26,480 bases of DNA from Prevotella sp. UBA3757. Lineage in GTDB: Bacteria > Bacteroidota > Bacteroidia > Bacteroidales > Bacteroidaceae. Both the position numbers and the translations under genes were made by a program. The stretch spans positions 5,727 to 32,206 of the forward strand of contig DFGF01000039.1 of NCBI GenBank assembly GCA_002371715.1, given 5' to 3'. The number at the start of each line of letters is the position of its first letter. The first letter of the stretch is position 1. The notes beneath the pieces were generated by a model. It was not told the origin of the DNA. It did no database searches and saw nothing but the letters and a program-made list of their open reading frames with translations. Of this stretch, positions 14,946 to 23,527 are shown in pieces.

Positions 14946-15932
14946 TTAGTTAGCTTTATTGCCGTTAACAGTAAGATCGGTCAGGTCGACCTTGCCACTC
15001 GTAATATCCACCTGACGGCGCAGGATGCAGTCACGCAGTTCGTCAAGGTCAATGTTCCAAGTGTTACGCATATAGTCACGCGTAATGTCCAGCTTCTGCT
15101 CAATGAGCACACGACCGGTCTGAGTCTGGTTGGGGTCATCGGCCCACATGGTTTCAGCAGCCTTCATCTGGGCTTCCCACCATTCGGGAGTATGGGTGAC
15201 GTATTCCGACATCATTTCGGCAAAGTCCTCACCAGTATTAGTCTGGGCATAAGCCGAGATGAAACCGCGCTTCAGATAGGCCGACGAATAAGGCTCCGAA
15301 AACTGGCTATCACTGACGTATGAATTGGGAGTCACCATACGGAAGGCCGTCGGATAGTCCTGGGTCTGATTCAGGATATGCGTAAACTCATGGTGAATGG
15401 TCTTGATGTAATAGTGGTTCAAGTTCTCGGCTATGTTTGTACCAAAGTCGAACCGGAAACCATTATATTCTGTCAGACCAGCCAGGATAGGATTCAGGTA
15501 GCTCATGCCTGAAAGCAGAATCTTGCGGCCACCCTCGGCAGTACCGAGAATGAACGAGCCATTATTCCTGTATTCCCACTCACCAATCAGGAAGAACATC
15601 TTGGGGAACTGCGAACGGGTGAACTCAATACCTGCCACCTCGTTGTATGTCTCCACACAAAGATACTTGACCAAGTGAGCCATCTTGACCGACTCCTCGT
15701 AAGTGGCCGGCACGGTATAGTAATTGAGGTCACTCTCAATCTCCTCGTAACGATACTTGAAGTCGATGTTATAAGGATTGCGGAAGTTCTCCTCCAACCA
15801 GAGATCAAACTGGTTGGGTTCGTGGGTTGTAACGGAGATAACACTCTCGGACTCTATCGGGTCACTGGAACAAGAGGCCAACCCAAATGCCATCATGACG
15901 ACTGGCAGAAGATACAATATTTTCTTTTTCAT
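14946..15932 (-). CDS. Substrate-import-associated zinc metallohydrolase lipoprotein (HExxH)
   Basis: The 328-residue product has an SPII signal with Cys 21 (LASC). The zinc motif is HHEFTH, with HExxH at His181-His185, and a plausible third ligand lies in GEDFAEMMSEYV (about 234-245). This matches the Bacteroidetes family of putative zinc-binding metallopeptidases (PF15890; TIGR04549, named for its link to TonB/SusCD import loci). Its activity is predicted, not proven, for this family. It follows the susD-like gene by 12 bp. A surface peptidase beside an importer suggests trimming of a peptide or peptide-linked substrate before uptake. All expected motif residues are present, so it should be active. 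Confidence 0.92.
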   Translation of the reverse strand: MKKKILYLLPVVMMAFGLASCSSDPIESESVISVTTHEPNQFDLWLEENFRNPYNIDFKYRYEEIESDLNYYTVPATYEESVKMAHLVKYLCVETYNEVAGIEFTRSQFPKMFFLIGEWEYRNNGSFILGTAEGGRKILLSGMSYLNPILAGLTEYNGFRFDFGTNIAENLNHYYIKTIHHEFTHILNQTQDYPTAFRMVTPNSYVSDSQFSEPYSSAYLKRGFISAYAQTNTGEDFAEMMSEYVTHTPEWWEAQMKAAETMWADDPNQTQTGRVLIEQKLDITRDYMRNTWNIDLDELRDCILRRQVDITSGKVDLTDLTVNGNKAN

Positions 15933-15944
15933 AGACGATACGGA

Positions 15945-17600
15945 TTAAAGATGAAAGACAACAGACTCCCCGGCATTCTCAGCAGAGGGACGGGGGTTAG
16001 GCGTATAACCGGCTTCGCGGACCTTCTGCGGAATCTGGACAGCACGACGGGGGTCGTCAACCGTCAACCAGTCGTCAATATGGTCGGGCGTACCAGAAGC
16101 ATTCATGACGCGACGCGGAATTTCGATACCCCAACGCTTGATGTCGAACCAGCGCTTACCCTCGTGGAGTGTCTCGTAACGACGGCATGCCAGAACGAGC
16201 TGAATCATGCTCTCCTGGGTAGAACCCTCAGCATCGATCGTAAACTTCGGATTCAGGTGCTTCTTCAACGACGACGTCAAGGCTGCTTTCTGCACACCGG
16301 TCTTGTCATCGTAAGCGTAAGGAATACCATTCATGAATTCGCGAACCACTTGAGGAGTCAGGACGAAATTCTTCTGGGTGCTGGTATTGCGCACCCAAAT
16401 CTGCAAGTCGGCAGCAGCCTTCAGGGTATCGTTCAGCATCGTATAGGCCTCGGCACGGTTCAGCAGGACCTCATCACCGGTAAAGGCATTATAGACGGTG
16501 TGCCGATAACCGATTTGAGCGACGGGGTCAGTGTACTCAAAGAGATAAGGCATACGCCACTGCGACCAGGCATTCATGTTTGAGCCCGAATAACGCTTCA
16601 CCTGCATGGCAAAACTTGTGTAGTCACCGCCCCAGAGGCCAGCCAGTGCACTGATGGTTTCGTTCTGGCCGATGTATTCGCAGTGCGAATAGCGGTGTCC
16701 GGTAGAGAATCCGCCAAAGTAGATGCCCTGACCAGAATAAGACGTCAGCAACAACAGATTACAGTTCAGTGTGGCTTCGATGACATGGTTGGTTGTCGGC
16801 GACTGCTGAAAGTCCGACCCGTCAGGCATCGTGTTCAGTGTAGCCCAATCGCGCAGCATAGAGGCCGGATTGGTACCAAGCACCTTGTTGGCATATTCAA
16901 TCACCTTGTCATATTTCTCGTAGTAGAGATAGAAGCGTGTGGCAAAGGCGTAGGCTGCATTCTTGTTGAAATGATACTTTGGAATCTTGTAATAGCTGTC
17001 ACCGACATTAGGCAGAGCCTTTTCCAAGTCCTGGGCAATGTGAGCATAGTTCTCGTGAACTGTCTCACGTTCATATTTGGGATTCAGTTCCTTCTCAGTC
17101 TCCGTGACATAGCTGATGCCCATTGCTTTTGAGTTGTTGGCATCGTAATGCATGGCAAAGACATTACATAGCATGAAGTGTGCATAGGCACGGCAGAGCA
17201 GAGCCTCTGCCTCAAGCTCACGCAGGGAAGGCGTAGTGGCGCCCCCCATTGCCTCAATGCCCTCCAATGCCATGTTGGCAGTCTCAATACACTGATAAAG
17301 GTCCTGCCAATAGGTTTCAGGATCCTGGTTGTCAGTCTCGGTGACATCCTTCCAGGCGTAAACCTCGTCCAGCAAACGGTCAGTGTTGGGATTGTTGGCA
17401 CCCATGTCGTCAACGTTGTCTGAGCCGTATTCAGTAAACAGCATGTGGTCGTGGGTAGGATAGGCGGACACCAGCAGCTTCTGAATTTTCTCTTCCGTAT
17501 TTGCCTCTGTACGGTTGTCGGGCAACGTGTCGAGGAAGCTGTCGCAGGATGTCAGTCCCAGACCCAACACAACGGAGGCTAAACCAATATATTTCTTCAT
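15945..17600 (-). CDS. SusD/RagB-family nutrient-binding lipoprotein, operon 2
   Basis: The 551-residue product has a lipobox with Cys 19 (GLTSC) followed by DSFLDTLPDNRTE, the canonical SusD N terminus. Helical TPR-like segments follow (for example ELEAEALLCRAYAHFMLCNVF), and the C terminus has the RagB/SusD block RRYETLHEGKRWFDIKRWG and then IPQKVREAGYTPNPR. It belongs to the main RagB/SusD branch, not the SusD-like_2 branch of operon 1, so the two SusCD pairs are not recent duplicates. It begins 41 bp after the susC-like gene. It binds substrate at the surface as the lid of that transporter; the substrate is unknown. Confidence 0.95.
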   Translation of the reverse strand: MKKYIGLASVVLGLGLTSCDSFLDTLPDNRTEANTEEKIQKLLVSAYPTHDHMLFTEYGSDNVDDMGANNPNTDRLLDEVYAWKDVTETDNQDPETYWQDLYQCIETANMALEGIEAMGGATTPSLRELEAEALLCRAYAHFMLCNVFAMHYDANNSKAMGISYVTETEKELNPKYERETVHENYAHIAQDLEKALPNVGDSYYKIPKYHFNKNAAYAFATRFYLYYEKYDKVIEYANKVLGTNPASMLRDWATLNTMPDGSDFQQSPTTNHVIEATLNCNLLLLTSYSGQGIYFGGFSTGHRYSHCEYIGQNETISALAGLWGGDYTSFAMQVKRYSGSNMNAWSQWRMPYLFEYTDPVAQIGYRHTVYNAFTGDEVLLNRAEAYTMLNDTLKAAADLQIWVRNTSTQKNFVLTPQVVREFMNGIPYAYDDKTGVQKAALTSSLKKHLNPKFTIDAEGSTQESMIQLVLACRRYETLHEGKRWFDIKRWGIEIPRRVMNASGTPDHIDDWLTVDDPRRAVQIPQKVREAGYTPNPRPSAENAGESVVFHL

Positions 17601-17641
17601 ATTTCTCCTTATTAATAAATTCTTTATTACCTTCTACTAAT

Positions 17642-20600
17642 TTAAAGTCCTAAACGAAGCGTCAGCGTAAACTGCTTAGGCAGGGGTACTGCCACACCAC
17701 CTGTATTGAAGAACTCCGGATCCTGACCATTCAGCTTCTTGTCAGCATAAATCAGGAAGAGGTTGGTGGCCTGCAGCTTCAGTGACAACGAATTGAGATT
17801 CAGAGGACTGATCAGGCTCTGGGGAAAATCGTAGCCCAGCGAGATTTCCTTCATGCGGATAAAGTCGCCCTTGGCAATACGCTCTGTAGAGTAGTTGTAG
17901 GCATTGTAGGCATAGCTCAACTGCGAGTCGTTACGGTTCTGGCGTGACGATGCGATGACAGGTATCGTCGTGTGGTTCTCATCGCCAGGAACCATCCAGC
18001 GGTTGGCAAACTCCTTAGGCATGGAGTTCAGGTCGTTGTATTCGTTCTTGAAGACGGGGTCCAAACGGACAACATTGCCGAACGAATAGGTGATGAACAC
18101 ATTCAGAGTCAAGCCTTTGTAACGGAAATTGTTACCCAGCGAACCGACATCGGTGGGATCCACGCTGCCGCTATACTCCAGGAAGCTGAGTTTCTCCTTG
18201 TCCTGAGTCTGGAAGTAGATGCCTGTTGTGGTGACGTTGCCATCCTGATCGAGGAAGGTGGGCAAGCCCTCATTGTTCAGGCCACGGAAAGGTATGGAGA
18301 ACAGCGAACGTACCGGATAGCCCTCCAGTGCGAAACCAGAACCGCTGATGAGGTCGATGACGCGCTGGTTGTTCTCCAGTTCGGTCACCTCATTGTGGGT
18401 GTGCGAGTAGATGAAGTTTGTGCTCCACGTGAAGTCGGTAGTCTTGATGTTAGTCGTAGTGATGCTCATTTCAATACCATTCGACTTCATCGAGGCCACG
18501 TTACCATACTTGGCACCACCCATCTGCGTGTTGACAATACCTATCAGGTCGTAGTTGTTACGCTTATACCAGTCCAGTTCGAAATTGATTCGGTTGCTTA
18601 GGAAGCCCAACTGTATGCCAAGGTTCAGCTCATGCTTCTTCTCGAAGGTCAAATCGCCGTTGGCACGGTCTGACTCGCGCAGTCCGCTCTCGCGCAGTCC
18701 TGCCGAAGGTCGCCAAGGATTGTAACTGGCAATAACGGGCAGGGAGTTGGTGACCCACGACGGACCGCTTTCAGCCGTCAGTGAGTAAGAACCCTTCAGC
18801 GTAGCGTGGGTCAGGACATTCTTAAAGGTCTTCTGGAACCACGGCTCTTCGTGGGCATTCCAGGCCAGCGAGACATTCCACGTGGGCAGCCAGCGTGCAG
18901 AGCGGCTCTTGCCCAGTTTGTTAGTACCCTCGTAACGGACTGTTCCGTTAATGGTATAACGTCCCTTATACGAATATGTACCCGTTCCGAAGAAGGCAGC
19001 ACGGCGTTCGTGGGTATTGGTCAGCGTGAAGTAGTCTGAGTTGTCTTCTGCACCCTTCTTAAACACCATGTAGTTGTAGTTGGCAATTTCGCCCAAACCG
19101 TACTGCATACCCCAACCGCGGAACCAGTCGGCCGAACGGTCAATGTTGTTCACCTCGACACCACCATAAAGATTGACGATGTGCGAGTCATTGCCAAAAG
19201 CGTCGTTATAACTACCCGTCAGTCGGAAGTCCCACGCATTCATGTTATGAGTCGTCTTATTGAAGATACCACCGTAATCCATCACGCTGATAGGCATGGC
19301 AAACTGATTGTCAGGATCCGTATAGAGGAACGGGTTACGGTCGCGGATGGTCGTCGTAGCCATCGAGCGGTAAGCTTCGGCCTGGTTTGAATTGTCCATG
19401 ACGTAATGCCTCTGGGTGGCCTGGTTGTACTTGTAGGCACCCAGCATGGCAATCTCAACCTGGCGGATGGGCTTGTACTTCAACTCGCCCTGTACACGCA
19501 TGTCGAATACGCCCAGGTCGATGTAGTTGTTCTCAAGCTCGTGCATGATGTTGAATGGCGCATAGTTGCGAGTATAGAACGTGTTGACATCCAGTGCACG
19601 AGATGTGTTCAAAGCATACGAGTAAGGGTTGATATCAAACGAGCGGTGAACCTCACCTGTCACCACGTCAAGTTCTGACGACAGCGTACCAGGTGCGCGC
19701 TGCTTACGGTAGCTGGCATTGGCTATCATGCCGAAGGTCAACTTCTTGGAGATGTTAAACGTATTATTCAGATTGGCCGTATAGCGTTCTACCTTCGATT
19801 GCTTGGTCCAGCCTGGGTCGAACATCGCACTGACAGAAGCATAAGTCTGGGAACGGTCGGTACCCGTAGAAATACTGACCGAATGGTTGTGCATGATGCT
19901 GTTTGAGAAAAGCTCGTCGAACCAGTTGGTATTACGGAACTCAGCCTGGCGCAGATAGTCAGCACGGGCCTCGGCAGTGTTGGCCAGTCCGAACTGCCCT
20001 GTAGTGCGGTCGTACTCCGAGAACAACTGATACATCTTACCATAGACACCACTGGAAGCCGCATTAGAGGTCTCAGCATAGTTGAGGAAGCCCTTCTGCT
20101 GCATTTCCTGATAGATTGACATCTGATCCTGAGAATTCATGATGTTAAAGGTAGAATAGCTGGGCTTCAGACGCATCGTGTACTCACCAGTATAGCTGAT
20201 ACGGGCCTGTCCTGAACGTCCCTTCTTGGTGGTGATGACAATCACACCGGCCATAGCACGCGCACCATAGATAGAGGTAGCCGAACCGTCCTTCAGAATA
20301 TCGAACGACTCAATATCGTCGGAGTTCAATCCTGCTATGGCGCTCGATATCAAGGTGTTGGCATCACCCGACGAGAGATCGTCGGCACTGACATCAGTCA
20401 CATCCTCCATGATAACGCCATCGACCACCCACAGCGGCTTGGAGTTACCATAGATAGACGTTGCACCACGCACGCGAATCTTCGGGGCAGTACCAAACGT
20501 ACCACTGACGTTCTGAACCGAGACACCGGCAGCACGGCCTTCCAGCGAACGGGAAATGTCAGCCATACCGTCAATCTTGGCATCCTCGGCACTGATTTTT

Positions 20601-20953
20601 GTGGATGCACCAGTAAACAGGCGCTTGTCCACTTTCTGCATACCGGTAACAACCACTTCCCGTAGTTCTGCACTATTACGCAGTGTCACTTTCATTCCGT
20701 CCTTGGCAGTCACCGTCTGGGTATCCATACCAATGTAGCTTATAACAAGCTTTTTCCCGGAAGGGACCATCAGCGTAAAACGGCCCTCAAAGTCGGTTTT
20801 TGTTCCTTGTTTAGTGCCTTGAATCATAACGGTGGCACCGATACAGGGCTCACCATTGTCTTCAAAGACGGTACCTGTAATCTTCGACTGGGCCAGGGCA
20901 GCACCGAGACTCAGCAACATACAGGCGAGAAACAATGTAAATCTTTTCTTCAT
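17642..20953 (-). CDS. SusC/RagA-family TonB-dependent outer-membrane transporter, operon 2
   Basis: The 1103-residue product has a Sec signal (cleavage near ALA/Q, about residue 21). It then has a carboxypeptidase-regulatory-like domain (about 24-95), the linker LREVVVTGMQKVDKRLFTG (about 97-115), the plug with LWVVDGVIMED (174-184), and a barrel ending LTLRLGL. There is no STN domain. The linker sequence places it in a branch I associate with operons carrying HExxH and DUF4302 lipoproteins, which is what follows here. It is first in a six-gene operon, with about 110 nt of leader. It diverges clearly from the operon 1 SusC in plug and barrel, so its substrate probably differs. Confidence 0.96.
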   Translation of the reverse strand: MKKRFTLFLACMLLSLGAALAQSKITGTVFEDNGEPCIGATVMIQGTKQGTKTDFEGRFTLMVPSGKKLVISYIGMDTQTVTAKDGMKVTLRNSAELREVVVTGMQKVDKRLFTGASTKISAEDAKIDGMADISRSLEGRAAGVSVQNVSGTFGTAPKIRVRGATSIYGNSKPLWVVDGVIMEDVTDVSADDLSSGDANTLISSAIAGLNSDDIESFDILKDGSATSIYGARAMAGVIVITTKKGRSGQARISYTGEYTMRLKPSYSTFNIMNSQDQMSIYQEMQQKGFLNYAETSNAASSGVYGKMYQLFSEYDRTTGQFGLANTAEARADYLRQAEFRNTNWFDELFSNSIMHNHSVSISTGTDRSQTYASVSAMFDPGWTKQSKVERYTANLNNTFNISKKLTFGMIANASYRKQRAPGTLSSELDVVTGEVHRSFDINPYSYALNTSRALDVNTFYTRNYAPFNIMHELENNYIDLGVFDMRVQGELKYKPIRQVEIAMLGAYKYNQATQRHYVMDNSNQAEAYRSMATTTIRDRNPFLYTDPDNQFAMPISVMDYGGIFNKTTHNMNAWDFRLTGSYNDAFGNDSHIVNLYGGVEVNNIDRSADWFRGWGMQYGLGEIANYNYMVFKKGAEDNSDYFTLTNTHERRAAFFGTGTYSYKGRYTINGTVRYEGTNKLGKSRSARWLPTWNVSLAWNAHEEPWFQKTFKNVLTHATLKGSYSLTAESGPSWVTNSLPVIASYNPWRPSAGLRESGLRESDRANGDLTFEKKHELNLGIQLGFLSNRINFELDWYKRNNYDLIGIVNTQMGGAKYGNVASMKSNGIEMSITTTNIKTTDFTWSTNFIYSHTHNEVTELENNQRVIDLISGSGFALEGYPVRSLFSIPFRGLNNEGLPTFLDQDGNVTTTGIYFQTQDKEKLSFLEYSGSVDPTDVGSLGNNFRYKGLTLNVFITYSFGNVVRLDPVFKNEYNDLNSMPKEFANRWMVPGDENHTTIPVIASSRQNRNDSQLSYAYNAYNYSTERIAKGDFIRMKEISLGYDFPQSLISPLNLNSLSLKLQATNLFLIYADKKLNGQDPEFFNTGGVAVPLPKQFTLTLRLGL

Positions 20954-21038
20954 ATTACATTCTCTAATTGTTATTTGAATTAAAAATTATTTAAACGTAC
21001 ATTATTATACTATCCTGATTACAGACTGTCCAAAACAG

Positions 21039-21083
21039 AAGTAGCAACTTTGCATGGACATAATCCGTGCAAAATTACTACTT
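21039..21083. promoter_or_regulatory. Inverted repeat overlapping the operon 2 promoter (candidate operator)
   Basis: The 16-nt arms 21039-21054 and 21068-21083 are inverted copies with 14 of 16 matches, separated by 13 bases. The right arm contains the -7 box of operon 2. The two mismatches are both C/T differences. The size and position suit a dimeric repressor or activator site; an RNA hairpin is less likely because half of it lies upstream of the expected start. Confidence 0.55.
21070..21077 (-). promoter_or_regulatory. -7 element of SusCD operon 2
   Basis: The minus strand reads TAATTTTG, matching TAnnTTTG. No good TTTG is found 19-21 bases upstream, which suggests a promoter that needs an activator. 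The predicted leader is about 110 nt. The rest of 20954-21217 is AT-rich and holds no gene. Confidence 0.55.
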
Positions 21084-21217
21084 ATTAATGTAAAAAACGA
21101 ATAAATTTATAAAAAACTTACATTTTCATGCATTTTTTTAACTTTTCCGCTTTTTATCCTGCCATTTTCGCGTTATTATGCCACAAGAAGTGACACTTTG
21201 CCCGACAGTGCGCTAAG

Positions 21218-22075
21218 CTATTTGACCTGGATGACCAGGTATTTGCTGGCCGACCAGAACAGCTGCGGATTCTGGATGCGGAGCACATACTGCTTCTTGG
21301 CGTCCTGCTCAAGGGTGTAGCTGGAAGCGGGATGCGAGGTCAGCAACTTGGCCGAACGGCTATACAGCTTGATTTCCTTGTCGACACGGATGTCTATCTT
21401 GGTGAAATACTCACGGTTAAAGTTCGACTGCAACACCTTGCCGTCCTGGATGATGCGCTGCTCCTTCAGCTCCGACTTGGTGCCATAGACGAACCATGCC
21501 GTATTCAGCTGCTTGTCCTGGGTCGAAATGGTCTGCGACTTCTGGGTAGTCTCCTCACGCAGGGTGCTGACACTCTGTGAGAGGTCTTCCACCTTTTCCG
21601 TCAGCTCACCAATCTGCACGTCCTTGGCCTGGAGTTCGGCCTGCAACTGGCGTATCTGGGTGTCTTTCTCCTCCATCTGCCGGCTCAGGTGCTCCACCGT
21701 CTGGCGCAACTGGTCGCTATGCACGGAACCCTGGCGTATCTGGTTGCGCAGCTTGTTGATGAGTTCACGGTTCTGCTGCATGGCCTGCTGGATGTACTGC
21801 ATATTCTCACGGATGCGCTCTGCAGACGACTGGCCCTCCACCTGACGAGCCACGGAGACACGCTGCTCAGCCTCGTTGATGGCACGGAAGCCTTCTTCGA
21901 TTTCGTTCATGGTGCCCATAATGTCGTTGATCTCGTTGTCCTTCTGCTGGATAATGCTCTCCAGCGAATCGCGCTGCTGGGCCATAGCCAGATCCTTGGC
22001 TTTGTCGGCCTTCTGTCCACACCCCATTAAAAGTAAAAGGGTAAAAAGGTAAAACGGTAAAACTGTCTTTTTCAT
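21218..22075 (-). CDS. Coiled-coil lipoprotein, conserved in Bacteroidetes (possibly Cbp1-like)
   Basis: The 285-residue product has an SPII signal (LLMGC, Cys 19). A long coiled coil covers about residues 30-195, with repeating Gln/Glu/Leu-rich heptads (for example REETTQKSQTIS and AELQAKDVQIGELTEKVEDL). A small globular C-terminal domain follows (about 198-285) with TAWFVYGTKSELKEQ and IKLYSRSAKLLTSHP. Proteins of this shape are sometimes labelled Cbp1-family collagen-binding adhesins, but I cannot confirm that assignment from sequence alone. The gene follows rsmI by 19 bp and is probably co-transcribed with it. A role in the envelope is likely. The DNA coding for its signal peptide is a run of short repeats (see findings). 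Confidence 0.75.
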   Translation of the reverse strand: MKKTVLPFYLFTLLLLMGCGQKADKAKDLAMAQQRDSLESIIQQKDNEINDIMGTMNEIEEGFRAINEAEQRVSVARQVEGQSSAERIRENMQYIQQAMQQNRELINKLRNQIRQGSVHSDQLRQTVEHLSRQMEEKDTQIRQLQAELQAKDVQIGELTEKVEDLSQSVSTLREETTQKSQTISTQDKQLNTAWFVYGTKSELKEQRIIQDGKVLQSNFNREYFTKIDIRVDKEIKLYSRSAKLLTSHPASSYTLEQDAKKQYVLRIQNPQLFWSASKYLVIQVK

Positions 22076-22094
22076 AACTTTTATTTTATATTTC

Positions 22095-22778
22095 TTATTT
22101 TTTATTTAGGTCGCAGCCCGCGACGACGATGACGAACTCGCCGCGCGGCTCGTGCTCCAGGAAGTGAGCGACGACCTCGGCCAGCGTGCCGCGCACGCTC
22201 TCCTCGTGCACCTTCGATATCTCACGACAGGCACTGGCCTGACGGTCCGGCCCGAACACCTCAACGAACTGTTGGAGCGTCTTCAGTACCCGATAGGGCG
22301 ACTCGTAGAACACCATCGTGCGCGTCTCGTCCGCCAACGCCTGCAGTCTGGTCTGACGGCCCTTCTTCTGAGGCAGGAAGCCCTCGAAACAGAAACGGTC
22401 GCAAGGCAGCCCGCTCGACACCAGCGCGGGCACGAAGGCCGTAGCGCCGGGCAGCGTCTGCACCTCAATGCCGGCACGCACGGCCTCGCGTACCAGAAAG
22501 AACCCCGGGTCGCTGATGCCCGGCGTGCCGGCATCGCTGATGAGGGCCACGGTCTGGCCGGCCAGCAAGCGCTCAATGACCGCTGCCGAGGTGCCGTGCT
22601 CGTTAAACTTATGATGCGACAAAAGACGTTGCTGAATATCAAAATGCTTCAGCAGATGGCTGGAGGTGCGGGTATCTTCGGCCAGCACGACATCGGCCTC
22701 CTTCAGTATGCGGATGGCCCTTAATGTCATATCCTCCATATTGCCCACGGGCGTGGGTACTATATACAATATGCCCAT
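22095..22778 (-). CDS. rsmI: 16S rRNA (cytidine(1402)-2'-O)-methyltransferase
   Basis: The 227-residue product carries the full set of RsmI motifs: IVPTPVGNMEDMTLRA near the N terminus, AEDTRTSSHLLKHF, LISDAGTPGISDPG, LPGATAFVPALVSSGL, FEGFLPQKKGRQ and FYESPYRV. It methylates the 2'-OH of C1402 in the decoding centre of the 30S subunit, using S-adenosylmethionine. It is shorter than the E. coli enzyme because the C-terminal extra domain is absent, as is usual in this phylum. Its -7 box ends only 8 bases before the ATG, so the mRNA is leaderless or nearly so. It heads a two-gene unit with the coiled-coil lipoprotein. Confidence 0.97.
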   Translation of the reverse strand: MGILYIVPTPVGNMEDMTLRAIRILKEADVVLAEDTRTSSHLLKHFDIQQRLLSHHKFNEHGTSAAVIERLLAGQTVALISDAGTPGISDPGFFLVREAVRAGIEVQTLPGATAFVPALVSSGLPCDRFCFEGFLPQKKGRQTRLQALADETRTMVFYESPYRVLKTLQQFVEVFGPDRQASACREISKVHEESVRGTLAEVVAHFLEHEPRGEFVIVVAGCDLNKK

Positions 22779-22786
22779 TTCGGGTG

Positions 22787-22794
22787 CAAAGTTA
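22787..22794 (-). promoter_or_regulatory. -7 element of rsmI
   Basis: The minus strand reads TAACTTTG, a full TAnnTTTG match, ending 8 bases before the rsmI ATG at 22778. The -33 region is occupied by the AATGAAG repeats and has no TTTG. Confidence 0.6.
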
Positions 22795-22802
22795 GTGAAT
22801 TA

Positions 22803-22906
22803 AATGAAGAATGAAGAATGAAGAATGAAGAATTTGCTACTGCAACCGTTTTTTTTCAATTTTTCATCTTTCATTTTTCATCTTTCATTTTTCATTTTTC
22901 ATTTTA
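22803..22906. repeat. Two facing heptamer arrays in the rsmI/tdk divergent region
   Basis: Four perfect AATGAAG units (22803-22830) are followed, after a spacer of about 27 bases, by about seven heptamers CATCTTT or CATTTTT (about 22858-22906). The second set is the imperfect reverse complement of the first in both sequence and 7-bp period, so the region can fold into a long imperfect hairpin. Confidence 0.75.
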
Positions 22907-22911
22907 TTTTG

Positions 22912-22919
22912 TACCTTTG
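22912..22919 (+). promoter_or_regulatory. -7 element of tdk
   Basis: TACCTTTG matches TAnnTTTG and ends 4 bases before the tdk ATG at 22924. The usual -7 to start spacing puts the transcription start at or inside the ATG. Confidence 0.65.
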
Positions 22920-22923
22920 CAGC

Positions 22924-23526
22924 ATGATTACATATACTGCATCGGGCGAGGCACGCCGCCCGGGAAGAATAGAAGTCGTGTGCGGCTCGATGTTCTCCGG
23001 CAAGACCGAGGAGCTGATTCGCCGCCTGCGCCGTGCACAGTTTGCCAAGCAAAGGGTTGAGATTTTCAAGCCTGCCATCGATACGCGCTATAGCGACGAG
23101 GAGGTGGTCAGCCACGACCACAACGCCATTCCCTCCACCCCACTCGACGCCTCGGGCAGCATCCTGCTGCTGTCCGGCGACATTGACGTCGTGGGCATTG
23201 ACGAGGCGCAGTTCTTCGACATGGGCCTGGTCGACGTCTGCAACGAGCTGGCCAACCGTGGCGTGCGCGTCATCGTTGCCGGACTCGACATGGACTTCAA
23301 GGGGCTGCCCTTCGGCCCCATGCCCGCCCTCTGCGCCATTGCCGACGACGTCACCAAGGTCCACGCCATCTGCGTCAAGTGCGGCTCGCTGGCCTACGTC
23401 AGCCATCGCACCGTCGACAATGACCGCCGCGTACTGTTGGGCGAGACTCAGGAGTATGAGCCTCTGTGCCGTGATTGTTACCAAAAAGCGATAAAAGGAG
23501 CGAAAAGTGAAAAAATTCAGCAATAA
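22924..23526 (+). CDS. tdk: Thymidine kinase
   Basis: The 200-residue product is a type II thymidine kinase (salvage of thymidine to dTMP with ATP). Walker A is GSMFSGKT (residues 21-28), the DEAQF segment (GIDEAQFFD) gives the Walker B-type acidic residues, and the lasso/substrate region includes AGLDMDFKGLPFGPM. A zinc ribbon is formed by CVKCG and, later, CRDC. I chose ATG 22924 because MITYTASGEARRPGRIEVVC is the conserved family N terminus; the frame stays open to 22825 but that part would be encoded by simple repeats and lies upstream of the promoter. It is transcribed divergently from rsmI. Confidence 0.96.
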   Translation: MITYTASGEARRPGRIEVVCGSMFSGKTEELIRRLRRAQFAKQRVEIFKPAIDTRYSDEEVVSHDHNAIPSTPLDASGSILLLSGDIDVVGIDEAQFFDMGLVDVCNELANRGVRVIVAGLDMDFKGLPFGPMPALCAIADDVTKVHAICVKCGSLAYVSHRTVDNDRRVLLGETQEYEPLCRDCYQKAIKGAKSEKIQQ

Positions 23527-23527
23527 A

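Noticed and set aside
21180..21194. Small hairpin GCCAC-AAGAA-GTGAC as a terminator of the coiled-coil lipoprotein gene
   Set aside because: It has only five pairs including a wobble and no following T tract, too weak to claim. It shares its loop with the inner hairpin at 6648-6662, but that may be chance.
22825..22923. N-terminal extension of tdk by 33 residues
   Set aside because: It is encoded by the simple repeats and lies upstream of the -7 box. The conserved kinase N terminus starts at ATG 22924.
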